Assembly: GCA_964428345.1 (NCBI GenBank)
Contig: CAYRYD010000010.1
Span: 67,730-131,729 of the forward strand
Source of the DNA: JABDMH01 sp964428345
GTDB taxonomy: Bacteria; Bacteroidota; Bacteroidia; Chitinophagales; Saprospiraceae
DNA length: 64,000 nucleotides
Reading direction: 5' to 3'
The notes under the pieces are model-generated. The model saw nothing but the letters and a program-made list of their open reading frames with translations. It did no database searches and was not told the origin of the DNA. Each line of letters opens with the position of its first letter. Positions within the stretch are counted from its first letter, which is position 1. The position numbers were made by a program, and so were the translations under genes. Of the stretch, positions 36,697-45,468 are shown in pieces.

Positions 36697-37476
36697 TTAT
36701 TTCTGACAATGATAGATTAACTCCGAAGCCATAAAGCCGTATTTGAATATTTCCTCAGCAGTAAAAGTGTTAACAAAATCATCGACGGTGACCGAAAATC
36801 CCGCCTCCCGCAATCGATTTTCATAATCACGGCCATACCATCGGCAATGGTCATGCTGACCGAAGGCCTTTTCTCTTTCAGCGGGAGAGGTTATCGCCGG
36901 GTCTTCGTAGGTGACCTCGCGGTGGTAGTCGACGGGTACCTGAAAGATCCCCCAGCTTCCCTTTTTCATAACCCGGAATAATTCCTTCATGGCCCGAAGG
37001 TCATCAGGCACGTGTTCCAGTACATGGCTGGCAATGGCCACGTCAAAGAAACTATCGGCGAATGGCATATGGGTGATATCGGCCCTGATCACTTCGACCT
37101 TTCCCTGGTATGGAAACTGCTCAGGATGTAAGTCGCAAGGGAAATATTCAATATGAGGCTCCTGGCAAAAAATATCGTAGAGCGCTCTTTCCGGAGCAAA
37201 ATGCAGCAATTTCACCCTTGTATTACCGCTCAGTAATTTGGTTTTGTCTTTTAAATATTTCCAAAGCAAACGATGTCTCTCCAGGGATCCACACTGATGA
37301 CAAAGTGCATTTTCCCGCTCGACTACTCCAAATGGAGCAAACTTTTTAAATTTTGCCTGGCACAATAAACACCAAACCTCCTCACCCCGAAAGGGTTTCA
37401 GCCGCTGCTGTTCCAGATAGCGCCCGTATTGGTTGTGGATAAATTCCGGAATGATCTTCCTGATTAAATTGCGCAT
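36697..37476 (-). CDS. Class I SAM-dependent methyltransferase with N-terminal zinc-ribbon-like motif
   Basis: Methyltransferase of 259 residues. The N-terminal part has two CxxC pairs (CLLCQAKF and LCHQCGSLERHRL), a likely zinc-binding treble seen in a methyltransferase-11 subgroup linked to sugar or surface-glycan genes. The SAM fold follows: KLLHFAPERALYDIF, the acidic strand CDLHPEQF, DITHMPFADSFFDVAIASHV, LEHVPDDLRAMKEL and the usual motif III PVDYHREV. Target unknown. Monocistronic, with 270 bases of unassigned DNA before the cupin gene. Confidence 0.9.
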   Translation of the reverse strand: MRNLIRKIIPEFIHNQYGRYLEQQRLKPFRGEEVWCLLCQAKFKKFAPFGVVERENALCHQCGSLERHRLLWKYLKDKTKLLSGNTRVKLLHFAPERALYDIFCQEPHIEYFPCDLHPEQFPYQGKVEVIRADITHMPFADSFFDVAIASHVLEHVPDDLRAMKELFRVMKKGSWGIFQVPVDYHREVTYEDPAITSPAEREKAFGQHDHCRWYGRDYENRLREAGFSVTVDDFVNTFTAEEIFKYGFMASELIYHCQK

Positions 37477-37746
37477 ATCTATCTGGACAACTGTTTGAAA
37501 TGCAGTCGACCGAAGATAAATGAAAATCAGGTTGGATCACCCGTATTTAGATCCAGATCAGGACTGATCTTTCACCATCCTTTCACAAAAAGATATCGGG
37601 AGACCATTACGGACTTCGCCACTATCTGGAGCATTACATGGAGAGACCGGGTTGCCAACCTCTAACTTCAGCCATGGACCCAAATCACCATTAATGGTTA
37701 AACTACTCCTTTACGGTATTAACATCAATCCCTGCAAGTAAAATAG

Positions 37747-38220
37747 CTAGTGCTGACTGGCTTCGGCAATTTTCTTTTCAATATGGCTTACTACTTTTTT
37801 AAAGCCCTTTTCCGGGCTAAAATCCATCATCTTCATGTCCTCCTCCACTATAGCGATATGCCCCGGTGGCATATAAAACAGATCACCGGCTTTGAGTACA
37901 TCTTCCCTGCCATCGTCATAGCGAAGGCGCAGCACTCCCTTAATGATATAACCCCAATGCGGAACCTGGCAACTGTTATTCTTCAATCCTTCCAGCAGAG
38001 GCGCAAGGTTGGTACCGGCTGGCATCTCGTTGACAGCAACCGCCATACCGCCCCAGCCCTCAATATAGTTTATCGGATTATTGGAAGGGAATTCACTGAT
38101 GGCTATGGAATAATCATGACCAATACTCCCTGAACTGGCTGCAGGATTATCCTGACCAATGACATTCCGGCTTATTAACATTGCAACGCCGACTGTACAA
38201 ATGCAAAAGAAGCTTTTCAT
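37747..38220 (-). CDS. Exported cupin-domain protein
   Basis: Single-domain cupin of about 157 residues. ATG 38220 gives a leader KSFFCICTVGVAMLIS and cleavage after NVIGQ; a start 36 bases upstream adds a short tail. The cupin motifs are HWGYIIKGVLRLRYDDG and the metal-histidine block GDLFYMPPGHIAIVE, with only part of the usual metal triad. Function unknown; such cupins sometimes sense or epimerise sugars or act as accessory stability factors. It begins the accessory, partly decayed region that runs to 44.3 kb. Confidence 0.85.
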   Translation of the reverse strand: MKSFFCICTVGVAMLISRNVIGQDNPAASSGSIGHDYSIAISEFPSNNPINYIEGWGGMAVAVNEMPAGTNLAPLLEGLKNNSCQVPHWGYIIKGVLRLRYDDGREDVLKAGDLFYMPPGHIAIVEEDMKMMDFSPEKGFKKVVSHIEKKIAEASQH

Positions 38221-38339
38221 AACTGTCAAAATTTTAAATGAATTAACAAGCTTCAAATTATGGAAATCGCGACCCGATCTCTATCACCATCGTTGCATCG
38301 GTATTGCAAAATGGTAACATTAATTCCATTCCTGTGATT

Positions 38340-39267
38340 TCAATATTTCTGATGGGAAGAAGAAGTGATATTGACCAGTGCCTGAAAAGGAGGATAAGAA
38401 AAAATCGGTTTCAAAAATACATCCCGCTCAAAATCCCAGTGATGACGCAGTTGGCCTTTAGTAAGGGCCTTTTTCAATAATGACACCGCTTCATCCTTTT
38501 TTCCCAAAAGGGCCGCTATCCTGGCTTTCAGATAATCGGACTGGTATTCGTATTCATGCCGTCGCCAGGAGAAAAGGTTGTCCTTACCCAGTCCTTGAAA
38601 GATCCGTTCGGCTGCTGCTTCATCTCCCATTGCTGCAGCAGCGAGGGAAAGGTAAATTCGAAGGTCATCATTTTCAGGATCTTTACCCATCTTCCGGTCC
38701 AAAAAAACCGGAGACTATCCAGATCATTGGAGAGATAGAGGGCATCCCTTTGTTCATCCGGCAATCCTTCTGACCGGGCGCCATTCTTCGCATGCTGCAG
38801 AAGACTGATCCCATGGGGACCGGCAATGCTCTGAATGCCGGGTACGGCTTCAATCATGGATTTAACCGGCTGGAAATTACCTAACATCGCATAGGTAAAA
38901 ATATCCGACCGGGCGCCATGGTCCATCAGGAATCCGGCAATATCCCGCCTGCCCACGTGCGATGCAGCCCCAAGCGCTGTTTCCCAGTCACCAAATCCCC
39001 AGTCCCAGGTTGCCTGGGCCAGTTCAGGACGGTGATTGACTAATTCCTTTACCCGGTCCAGATAAAATGGGAAGCACCTACTACTTCAGCGACAATAGCA
39101 TCGTCGATGGCCTGGTACCGGTGAAAGAGTCCATCCGGTTTGCCCGGTCTCACCGGAATGCTCCCTGCGTCTCTGGCAAAAACAATACCTGGCATGGACA
39201 CCGTCAGCAATCCGAATATCGAACTTCTTACGGCTGCCCGTCTTGAAAATGCAGGGAGATCAGTCAT
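38340..39267 (-). pseudogene. Frameshifted ankyrin-type protein with TPR-like tail
   Basis: Three minus-strand frames join into one protein. From ATG 39267 a Tat-like leader (MTDLPAFSRRAAVRSSIFGL) runs to EVVGASHF; at about 39062-39066 a one-base loss shifts the frame, after which LDRVKELVNHRPELAQATWD and an ankyrin-like series (HVGRRDIAGFLMDHGARSDI, TYAMLGNFQPVKSMIEA) continue in the second frame. At the run of seven A's at 38701-38707 a second one-base contraction moves the reading to DRKMGKDPENDDLRIYLSLA, a TPR-like tail ending QALVNITSSSHQKY. The frames match each other well, so this is a recently broken gene, unless both changes are sequencing errors (one lies in a homopolymer). Confidence 0.75.
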
Positions 39268-39445
39268 CCATTTTTTTTTAGGCTTGTCAAAGTGGAAATT
39301 GGTATCCCACAACCAATTCATCTCTCCTAAAATAAGGAATATCGGGGAATGGTGCTCGGGACCTCCTGACTTAATTTATTACGGCATCATGCATTAGCAA
39401 TTGGCAACGGACCGATAGCGAGGTTGGCGTGATGAATGATGCTAA

Positions 39446-39820
39446 TCAATGGTGTTCTAATTCATAGTCTCTTATCAATACTTCTGCAGGTATTTTCAAT
39501 CTGGCATTAAGTTTTCTTATCATTGCCAGACTGAGTTTTCTTTTACCGCTCAAGATTTCACTTGTTCGACTTCTCGATCCAAGAATCTTATTAAGCTCAG
39601 ATTTATCCATATTCATTTGGTCTAATCTGAAAAATATTGCTTCGATAGGATTCGGAGGACTGACTGGGAAGTTTGCATTTTCAAAATTTTCAATTAAAAT
39701 ACTCAACACTTCAAGTTCATCAGAATTCTCAGAATTTGGCTCTAGTTCCTTTTGCATAAGTTCATATGCCCTTTCTAAATATTCTTCGTATTGCTCCTCA
39801 CTTTTTATTGGTCTTAGCAT
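39446..39820 (-). CDS. higA: HigA-type antitoxin (helix-turn-helix)
   Basis: DNA-binding antitoxin of 124 residues. The C-terminal half is an XRE-type helix-turn-helix: DQMNMDKSELNKILGSRSR (helices 1-3) then RKLSLAMIRKLNARLKIP. The N-terminal half is a helical dimer/toxin-neutralising region. Matches the HigA (COG5499) pattern. Its start overlaps the toxin gene end by 23 bases, the usual toxin-first HigBA order; it should repress the shared promoter upstream of higB. Confidence 0.88.
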   Translation of the reverse strand: MLRPIKSEEQYEEYLERAYELMQKELEPNSENSDELEVLSILIENFENANFPVSPPNPIEAIFFRLDQMNMDKSELNKILGSRSRTSEILSGKRKLSLAMIRKLNARLKIPAEVLIRDYELEHH

Positions 39821-40115
39821 ATCTTATCGTTTTTACATCAATCTTATCATATGCACTATGTGTTCCAACCCACACTATAAATATAATTTGAAGTCTATAG
39901 TCAATATCAACCACTAACCGGTCATCATTCCCCTTAATATTGAAAACAACTCGCTTTGAATTTATGATGGAAGAATTTCCAAATTGCTGCTTTAGTTCAG
40001 CAGAATTCTTCCAATTGGTTTTCGTAACTTCTTGAATCCATGATCTTAGGGGTTGTTCAGAATCCGGAAATTTTATCCAAAAGTCCCTGAGAGTTCTAAT
40101 CGATATCGTTCTCAT
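39798..40115 (-). CDS. higB: HigB-type toxin (mRNA interferase)
   Basis: Toxin of about 105 residues. ATG 40115 (MRTISIRTLRDFWIKFPDSE) is the family-like start; the longer frame to 40193 adds non-homologous residues. HigB elements: the DSEQPLRSWIQEVTKTNW stretch, RVVFNIKGNDDRLVVDIDY core strands, and the C-terminal IVWVGTHSAYDKIDV with the catalytic His. The family cleaves mRNA, some members only on the ribosome. Overlaps higA by 23 bases. Confidence 0.88.
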   Translation of the reverse strand: MRTISIRTLRDFWIKFPDSEQPLRSWIQEVTKTNWKNSAELKQQFGNSSIINSKRVVFNIKGNDDRLVVDIDYRLQIIFIVWVGTHSAYDKIDVKTIRYAKTNKK

Positions 40116-40190
40116 AACGCTTACAAGATACAAAATGTTCCCATATTGGTTACGTATGTGGGATTTGGTTGATTCCGAGGCAAGATCACC

Positions 40191-40258
40191 CAAAGGAATG
40201 TCTGCGTCTGCAAATCATTCATCACAAATCAACATACCTACCTATCGACGCAGACATT
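40191..40258. repeat. 12-bp inverted repeat and one copy of a 16-bp direct repeat
   Basis: CAAAGGAATGTCTGCG at 40191-40206 recurs exactly at 42245-42260. Here it overlaps a perfect inverted repeat: AATGTCTGCGTC (40197-40208) pairs with GACGCAGACATT (40247-40258) across 38 bases. The minus strand next to it reads FNGRFSEAQRNYGTRSGHN in one open frame, which I cannot assign. Rest of the 190-base gap before the DUF998 gene holds nothing recognisable. Confidence 0.6.
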
Positions 40259-40385
40259 GTGGCCCGACCGTGTACCATAGTTCCTTTGAGCCTCACTGAA
40301 TCTCCCATTGAAGTTGGCGACGGCAATGGCCTTTTATAGTTCCGACACTTTGAATGAAGGCCTATTGAAGAAAGATGATAAACGG

Positions 40386-41444
40386 TCAGTCTATACAATG
40401 CTCTTTTTTTTCCAGCTTGAGGAGAACCGTAGCCAACACGACTACCCAAATCAGGAAAACACCGATATTGATGCGTTCCCAGACCCCGATCAACGGAGTG
40501 GGCTGATTGGCAGCGATTCCAGGGGCCTCCATAAATGTCAGGATCCCGAATATCAGAACGATCACCAACGTGACGATGGAAAAAACACGAAACTTTCTTT
40601 CCAGCGCTTTGGCCGTAAAACCCAATGCAAGCAGGTAGATAATTTCGGTCGCTGCCCCCAGGACGAGGTGCATGGTATCCGAAAAGGTGCCGCCACCGGC
40701 AGCCAGGACCTCACGCTGATGCATTGGAGCAAATGGCCAGAGAAAACCCAGGACGCCATAGGCCAGCATCAGGCCGCCGGCGATTCGCAGTAGTCGATTT
40801 TGCGGATCCGATCTCCGGATACCCCAGGCAAAAGCGATCATCAGCAGGGTGTAGGGCGCAGCCAGAACTGTCCATAGCATCCGGGTCGGCGCACCGGTGG
40901 CCGATAGTTCGCTGGGAGCCTGGGAAGTGATGCTGTAGCCGGGGTACTGCGTTGGCACAACAATATTGATGGCAAAATAAAGCAGCGAAGAGAGGATACC
41001 GCAAAGAAGAAGCCCCTTCTGCCGGTACCGGGCAGGGATCAGTGGAATGGCCACCAGAGCGCCCGCCACCACGGGCAAACCCCACATCGGATGCAGCCAG
41101 TGCAGTTCCTGCAGGATGGCAATCTCGATCCAAAACCAGACCAGCAGTCCGCCCAACGCCAGGCCGGCCAGAACCCACCCGGAGCGGGAACGCCGGAGCA
41201 CCGAAATAAAGGCTGCCGTGGTCAGTATTCCCAGGGCGACCAGGAGTACACCTGGTATCATAAAGTCCGGGAATACACCATGCATCATGTCTACCGGCAT
41301 ATCCATGAGGTGGCCGTCCGGTGCGACAATGAGAAGGGTGCCGCCCATGACGCAACCGGCAGCCTCATAACCCAGCACCACCAGCAGGATAATCCGCTGC
41401 CATATCCGTTGACTTGGTTCCTTTGCTCCGGTAGCCTTCTTCAT
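40386..41444 (-). CDS. DUF998 family multi-pass membrane protein
   Basis: Integral membrane protein of 352 residues with about nine to ten predicted helices. It has a first hydrophobic module (about 15-175) and a second with DUF998 signs: SELSATGAPTRMLW, LRIAGGLMLAYGVLGFLWPF, GTFSDTMHLVLGAATEIIYL and VWERINIGVFLIWVVV. DUF998 proteins have no proven function; some are proposed to affect electron transport or signalling. It is flanked by the 16-bp direct repeat mentioned for 40191-40206. Transcribed alone. Confidence 0.85.
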   Translation of the reverse strand: MKKATGAKEPSQRIWQRIILLVVLGYEAAGCVMGGTLLIVAPDGHLMDMPVDMMHGVFPDFMIPGVLLVALGILTTAAFISVLRRSRSGWVLAGLALGGLLVWFWIEIAILQELHWLHPMWGLPVVAGALVAIPLIPARYRQKGLLLCGILSSLLYFAINIVVPTQYPGYSITSQAPSELSATGAPTRMLWTVLAAPYTLLMIAFAWGIRRSDPQNRLLRIAGGLMLAYGVLGFLWPFAPMHQREVLAAGGGTFSDTMHLVLGAATEIIYLLALGFTAKALERKFRVFSIVTLVIVLIFGILTFMEAPGIAANQPTPLIGVWERINIGVFLIWVVVLATVLLKLEKKEHCID

Positions 41445-41680
41445 GTTGCAAAGGAAAACCTAAGACACCAGCCAGGCAATGAGTCAGGTCATACAATCAA
41501 ATGATAGTCAGGTGACCTTTACTCCTAACAAATTCTTTTCCGTTCGGCACTCAAAAGTTTACACAGGTTCACCACCCGGATAGCGAACTGAAATCTTTCT
41601 GTCTTGACCACATAGTCCTTTTCATTCACAATTCACCACTCATAATGGATTTCGGAAGCATCGGCAGAAACGTCATTATC

Positions 41681-42145
41681 TCATTTGAGTTCTGAAAGTA
41701 TCAATTTCTTCTGCTTCAAGGTGTTCTTCATTGCTTTTCTCCTTACTTGAGGGTCAGCGCTGTGTATTAATTCAAAATATTCAGTTGGTACAACTTGCCA
41801 GGATAACCCATATTTATCTTTACACCATCCACAAGGGCCTTCCTCACCACCATTTTTAGTAATAGCTTCCCAATAATAATCCGTTTCTGCCTGGTCTTTT
41901 GTATTGATAACAAAGGAAACTGCTTCATTAAATTTGAATAACGGGCCTGCTGCTAAAATACTAAACTCCATTCCTGCTATTTCAATTACCGCTGTTTCTA
42001 TGCCGGCATCATTTTCACTTTCGTCACTATCGAACTTGCGAAAATCTTTCAGCTTACCGTCCTTAAAAATGGATAAGTAGTAATCTGCCACAGCTTTGGC
42101 ATCTTTCTCTACCCACAAATAGGGAGTAATTTTTTGAGTAATCAT
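41681..42145 (-). CDS. VOC-superfamily protein (PhnB-like)
   Basis: Glyoxalase-fold protein of 154 residues: KITPYLWVEKDAKAVADYYL and the conserved cysteine- and tryptophan-rich part GEEGPCGWCKDKYGLSWQVV, with the tail ADPQVRRKAMKNTLKQKKLI. This is the PhnB/3-dmu-9_3-mt subfamily, small proteins once called 3-demethylubiquinone methyltransferase; their activity is undetermined. Monocistronic. Confidence 0.9.
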   Translation of the reverse strand: MITQKITPYLWVEKDAKAVADYYLSIFKDGKLKDFRKFDSDESENDAGIETAVIEIAGMEFSILAAGPLFKFNEAVSFVINTKDQAETDYYWEAITKNGGEEGPCGWCKDKYGLSWQVVPTEYFELIHSADPQVRRKAMKNTLKQKKLILSELK

Positions 42146-42244
42146 ATTTTTAATTCTTTAATTGGAGTCATTTGCAATTGCAATTTGATTTAGCGTTGGG
42201 TTAATCAAATGTACTTTTTTGCGCGCTTTTTTCGCATGTTAACG

Positions 42245-42260
42245 CAAAGGAATGTCTGCG
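42245..42260. repeat. Second copy of the 16-bp direct repeat
   Basis: CAAAGGAATGTCTGCG, identical to 40191-40206. The two copies bracket the DUF998 and PhnB-like genes (about 2.05 kb). Confidence 0.55.
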
Positions 42261-42313
42261 ATATATTTGGCGTACTGTTCCATAACCCTGCTAACAATAG
42301 TTTCCGGTTTAAA

Positions 42314-43045
42314 TTATCCTTTAATTACTGTTTTTAGAAATGTCTGTATAATATCAGATCTGCCCAGTGGCTCCAGGAGACATGTATATAAATTTACTCC
42401 TACAGCAAGGAATGTTCCCGGATGTTTGATTTTTCCATATTTCCATGCTGCCAGTATAACCAAACTGATAATAATGAGCTGAGTAAAATATATAGGTATC
42501 ATAATATCAATATTTGGCCAATCATTAATATTTCTATCAACATAAATATTCTGAATTCCCCGACCCAAAGCGGGCATCATGATTATAAATACCGTAGATA
42601 TTAACCACCATGCGTGATCATCCAATTGCTTCCTTTTTAAAATACTATTTATAACGGCAATTCCAAAACCTATTATCATTGGAATCTCTACAGCGGCCAC
42701 TCCAAAGAAAAACCAGGGCTCAAATGGGCCAAATCTATCTGGCATCTGTAATGAATTTTGTGTTGTCACAATATCTCTATGCATCATACTAAAGGCAGTT
42801 ATGCATACTCCACCGGCTAAAAACATTCCAATAATACCATTGGTACGATGCTTATCCAATTTTCCATGTGTAGCGAGGTATGGTTGGATAATTAAATACA
42901 TATACCACAGGGTTCCTGTCCAATAATGCACATGCACAGACCAGGCACTCTCAAAAAAATCTCCCCAATAGTCTCTTAAAATACCAAGCTGCATTAAAAT
43001 CATGGGGATAATCATCCATTTATATAGATCTCTGTATCTATCCAT
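42314..43045 (-). CDS. Seven-helix-type membrane protein, function unknown
   Basis: Integral membrane protein of 243 residues. Helices are visible near residues 10-30, 40-60, 70-90, 115-135, 145-170, 180-205 and 205-225. Motif-like sites inside the membrane are HYWTGTLWYMYLIIQPYLA, the HGKLDKHRTNG loop, and HAWWLISTVFIIMMPALGRG, whose histidines resemble haem or proton ligands of the DUF2306-like/cytochrome-like group, though I cannot confirm that family. More A/T-rich than the surrounding sequence by eye. Confidence 0.75.
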   Translation of the reverse strand: MDRYRDLYKWMIIPMILMQLGILRDYWGDFFESAWSVHVHYWTGTLWYMYLIIQPYLATHGKLDKHRTNGIIGMFLAGGVCITAFSMMHRDIVTTQNSLQMPDRFGPFEPWFFFGVAAVEIPMIIGFGIAVINSILKRKQLDDHAWWLISTVFIIMMPALGRGIQNIYVDRNINDWPNIDIMIPIYFTQLIIISLVILAAWKYGKIKHPGTFLAVGVNLYTCLLEPLGRSDIIQTFLKTVIKG

Positions 43046-43127
43046 AATTTATTTTTAATTACTGCCAATGTCGTCTTCGCATAGCTGTAAAATTACTACT
43101 TATCCAAAGTTATTCATTAACAAGTTT

Positions 43128-43796
43128 CTACCATTTTGATTCTATGAAATACAGCGCTGTCCCATCTGGGTCGTTGAAGTGAAGGAACCGACCGCCTTCC
43201 TCTTCTCTCTTTTCTGCCATAATTGACAACTTTTGTAATTCAGCATGTGTGTCATCAAAATTATCGGTTGTAAAACCAATAGACACATTCCCCGAATTGC
43301 CTTTAAGATTCATCCCTGAGGATGGGTGAAGTCCAATAACAATGCCTGGTGCTGTTAGCTGTGCATAATGATTACCCCAACGTTCTTTTTCAATTAGGCC
43401 TATGGATCTGTAAAATGAAATGGATCTATCCAGGTCATTTACATTAATGGTTACGTTAGATTCTTTTATTTTCATTTTTTTCTTTTTTGGTTTTGGTTCA
43501 GGTAATTCTTTCAAGGAAATTTTGACTAATTTACTTAGCCATACGCTGTCCTCAATTTTGTCTTCTATCAAAAAACTTGGTTTTCCTCCGGGATACGCAG
43601 GTGACTCTTTTACTTCCCCAATAAATTCACGACCGGATTTTGTGGGTTTTATAAACAGCTTATTATCGCAAATAAGTCCAAATATTTTTCTATCTGCATA
43701 TATTCCATATTCACCAAACATCTTTTTAGCGACTATTTCACCCGCATCTTTAATTTGGTCGGTTACAAAATCCACAAATTGTTGGTCTGAAGCCAT
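43128..43796 (-). CDS. TfoX N-terminal domain fused to VOC domain
   Basis: Two-domain protein of 222 residues. Residues 1-100 form a TfoX N-terminal-type domain (IVAKKMFGEYGIYADRKIFG and LFIKPTKSGREFIG). After a lysine-rich linker (PEPKPKKKKMKIKES) comes a VOC/glyoxalase-like domain of about 110 residues (VNDLDRSISFYRSIGLIEKE, GRFLHFNDPDGTALYFIESK). TfoX-N proteins influence competence in some bacteria but here act as unknown. Its first codons overlap the end of a decayed VOC gene in another frame. Confidence 0.88.
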   Translation of the reverse strand: MASDQQFVDFVTDQIKDAGEIVAKKMFGEYGIYADRKIFGLICDNKLFIKPTKSGREFIGEVKESPAYPGGKPSFLIEDKIEDSVWLSKLVKISLKELPEPKPKKKKMKIKESNVTINVNDLDRSISFYRSIGLIEKERWGNHYAQLTAPGIVIGLHPSSGMNLKGNSGNVSIGFTTDNFDDTHAELQKLSIMAEKREEEGGRFLHFNDPDGTALYFIESKW

Positions 43797-43894
43797 GTCA
43801 TTTGGTTTTTTATTTCAAAGTACGGATCATAAATCAATCCAATAACGTTGCCAAAAGGGTCTTTTACAGTTGCAGCTATTAGATCGCCCCAATG
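43763..43894 (-). pseudogene. C-terminal remnant of a VOC-family gene
   Basis: The minus strand reads HWGDLIAATVKDPF, then after a one-base shift at the T-run (43853-43856) GNVIGLIYDPYFEIKN, the typical last strand of a VOC domain (DPFGNVIGLI). The frame ends at 43763, inside the TfoX-VOC gene. An in-frame TAA at 43895-43897 precedes it; the open frame before that stop (to about 43985, ending NYKISSKFVKSVENEKPV) is unassigned. Confidence 0.6.
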
Positions 43895-43943
43895 TTATAC
43901 GGGTTTTTCATTTTCTACACTTTTTACAAACTTGGAGCTTATC

Positions 43944-44237
43944 TTATAATTCCCCTGCGGAACGGTATGGTAAAGCGCCAAAGTGGCAAATCGCCTCCCT
44001 AATCAATGTATCAATCCTAAGACAACGTACGGAGAAACCGAACGCCCGATTGCCAGTATTCACGTTGGCATTGCTGCTGTAGAAGCCGAGGCTTCGAGAA
44101 TACGAACCGCTAACCGCACTACTCCAATAATAGTAGCCTCCGAAACCAACACTAAGGAGCGAACCATTGCTGTTGTGTGTGCCCAGCATGGGCATCTGCC
44201 CGTATGAAGTTACGGAATTATCCGAAGGGTTGAGGTG
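43944..44237 (-). pseudogene. C-terminal remnant of a FISUMP-domain (Fibrobacter succinogenes major paralogous) protein
   Basis: An open frame without a signal peptide reads TSYGQMPMLGTHNSNGSLLS, GFGGYYYWSSAVSGSYSRSL, and ends its similarity at NRAFGFSVRCLRI (about 44013). Those are the closing strands of a FISUMP domain, in which FSVRCLRD is normally followed directly by the stop. Here the frame runs on for ~20 unrelated residues and begins right after a stop codon, so only the end of the gene is left. The parental gene would be a secreted surface protein. Confidence 0.65.
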
Positions 44238-44358
44238 TTATTAGATCCTAGAGCTATTTATCCTGCACGTTCCTGCTGGCAGGATATTGGGTCTACCTCA
44301 GTTTAAAGTCAATATTAATTGTAAATAGAGCCCCTTCCATATGGGCAACTGTCCTTAT

Positions 44359-45468
44359 TTATAACATCACCTTCTTTCCTTTTTTCACTGCTTTATAAAT
44401 GGCATCAATGATGATCATATCTTTAACACCTTCTTCTCCGTTTACGGGTACTTTGGGCTCATTTCCATCAAGAATTATTCCTGCCATTTCATCCATCTGT
44501 ACAGTCTGATGGGTCACAATCGGTTGATTCAGTGGCCCCTTGTGGGTGCGGCCTTTGATCGGTCCGTATCCGGTTGAAGGTTGCATTTCAGCAAAGCCCT
44601 CAACACCGTTGAGGTAGAAGCGATCCAGGTGACTGACTGCATAAGTTGACAGACAGGATGCTACTGCCCCACTGGGGAAGCCCATCTGGAAGGTGATGGT
44701 CTCATCGACTCCTTCCTTGAATTTCACCGGATCCGTTTTTACTTCCTGGGCGGTTACCCACATTGGCTCTTCACCGACCATATAACGGGCTCCGTTGATG
44801 GAATAAATACCAATGTCCATCATAGAACCGCCACCTGCAAGCTCAGGGTCTAGCCTCCATTGATTGGGGTTGCCAATGCGGAAACCTGACTGTCCCTGGA
44901 AGAACATGATTTTACCAAATTCACCCCCTTCACGCATACGAATAACTTCCAGGGTATGTGGTTCAAAATGCATTCGGTATCCGATTAGTAATTTGACATT
45001 ATTTTGCTTACATACATCCACCATTTCCTGCGCATCTTTGGCGTTTATGGACATCGGTTTTTCACAGATCACATGTTTGCCGGCATTGGCAACCCCTATG
45101 GTGTGGGGTTTGTGCAATGCATTAGGTGTGATGACGTAGACGGCATCTATATCCGGGTTATTCTTAATTTCCCCATAGTTTTCGTAGTTATAGCAGTTTT
45201 TTTCAGGGATGTCATACGTTTTCTGCCACTCTGCAATCTTGGATGGGGTACCACTAATCACTCCTACTAATTTGGCATGTGTACAGGATTCCATCGCCTT
45301 GGCTACCCGGGTTCCATAGCTACCCAGTCCCATAATAGCGACACGCAGGGTACTTGCGCCACCCGGAGTGGGTCGGTATGCTGGTATCTCCCTGGTGGCG
45401 TCCAGTAAGAAGGGAGATCCTAATGCTGTAACTCCCAGTTTTTGCAGAAAATCTCGTCTAGAACTCAT
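44359..45468 (-). CDS. Tat-exported Gfo/Idh/MocA oxidoreductase (glucose-fructose-oxidoreductase-like)
   Basis: Oxidoreductase of 369 residues. Leader MSSRRDFLQKLGVTALGSPF has the twin-arginine motif. Rossmann loop VAIMGLGSYGTRVAKAM, catalytic-lysine motif ICEKPMSINAK, and the GFOR-like RMHFEPHTLEVIRMREGGEF and GGGSMMDIGIYSINGARYMV. Periplasmic GFOR-type enzymes carry a tightly bound cofactor and oxidise sugars to lactones. It is divergent from the apiose/apionate operon (268-base shared upstream region), so a link to that pathway, such as oxidation of a sugar to a lactone outside the cytoplasm, is a reasonable inference. Confidence 0.92.
   Translation of the reverse strand: MSSRRDFLQKLGVTALGSPFLLDATREIPAYRPTPGGASTLRVAIMGLGSYGTRVAKAMESCTHAKLVGVISGTPSKIAEWQKTYDIPEKNCYNYENYGEIKNNPDIDAVYVITPNALHKPHTIGVANAGKHVICEKPMSINAKDAQEMVDVCKQNNVKLLIGYRMHFEPHTLEVIRMREGGEFGKIMFFQGQSGFRIGNPNQWRLDPELAGGGSMMDIGIYSINGARYMVGEEPMWVTAQEVKTDPVKFKEGVDETITFQMGFPSGAVASCLSTYAVSHLDRFYLNGVEGFAEMQPSTGYGPIKGRTHKGPLNQPIVTHQTVQMDEMAGIILDGNEPKVPVNGEEGVKDMIIIDAIYKAVKKGKKVML

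Noticed and set aside
37477..37746. Gap between cupin and methyltransferase genes examined for remnants
   Set aside because: No protein-like frame or repeat recognised.
40711..41355. 214-residue minus-strand frame inside the DUF998 gene
   Set aside because: Out-of-frame shadow; the DUF998 frame has clean membrane helices and family motifs.
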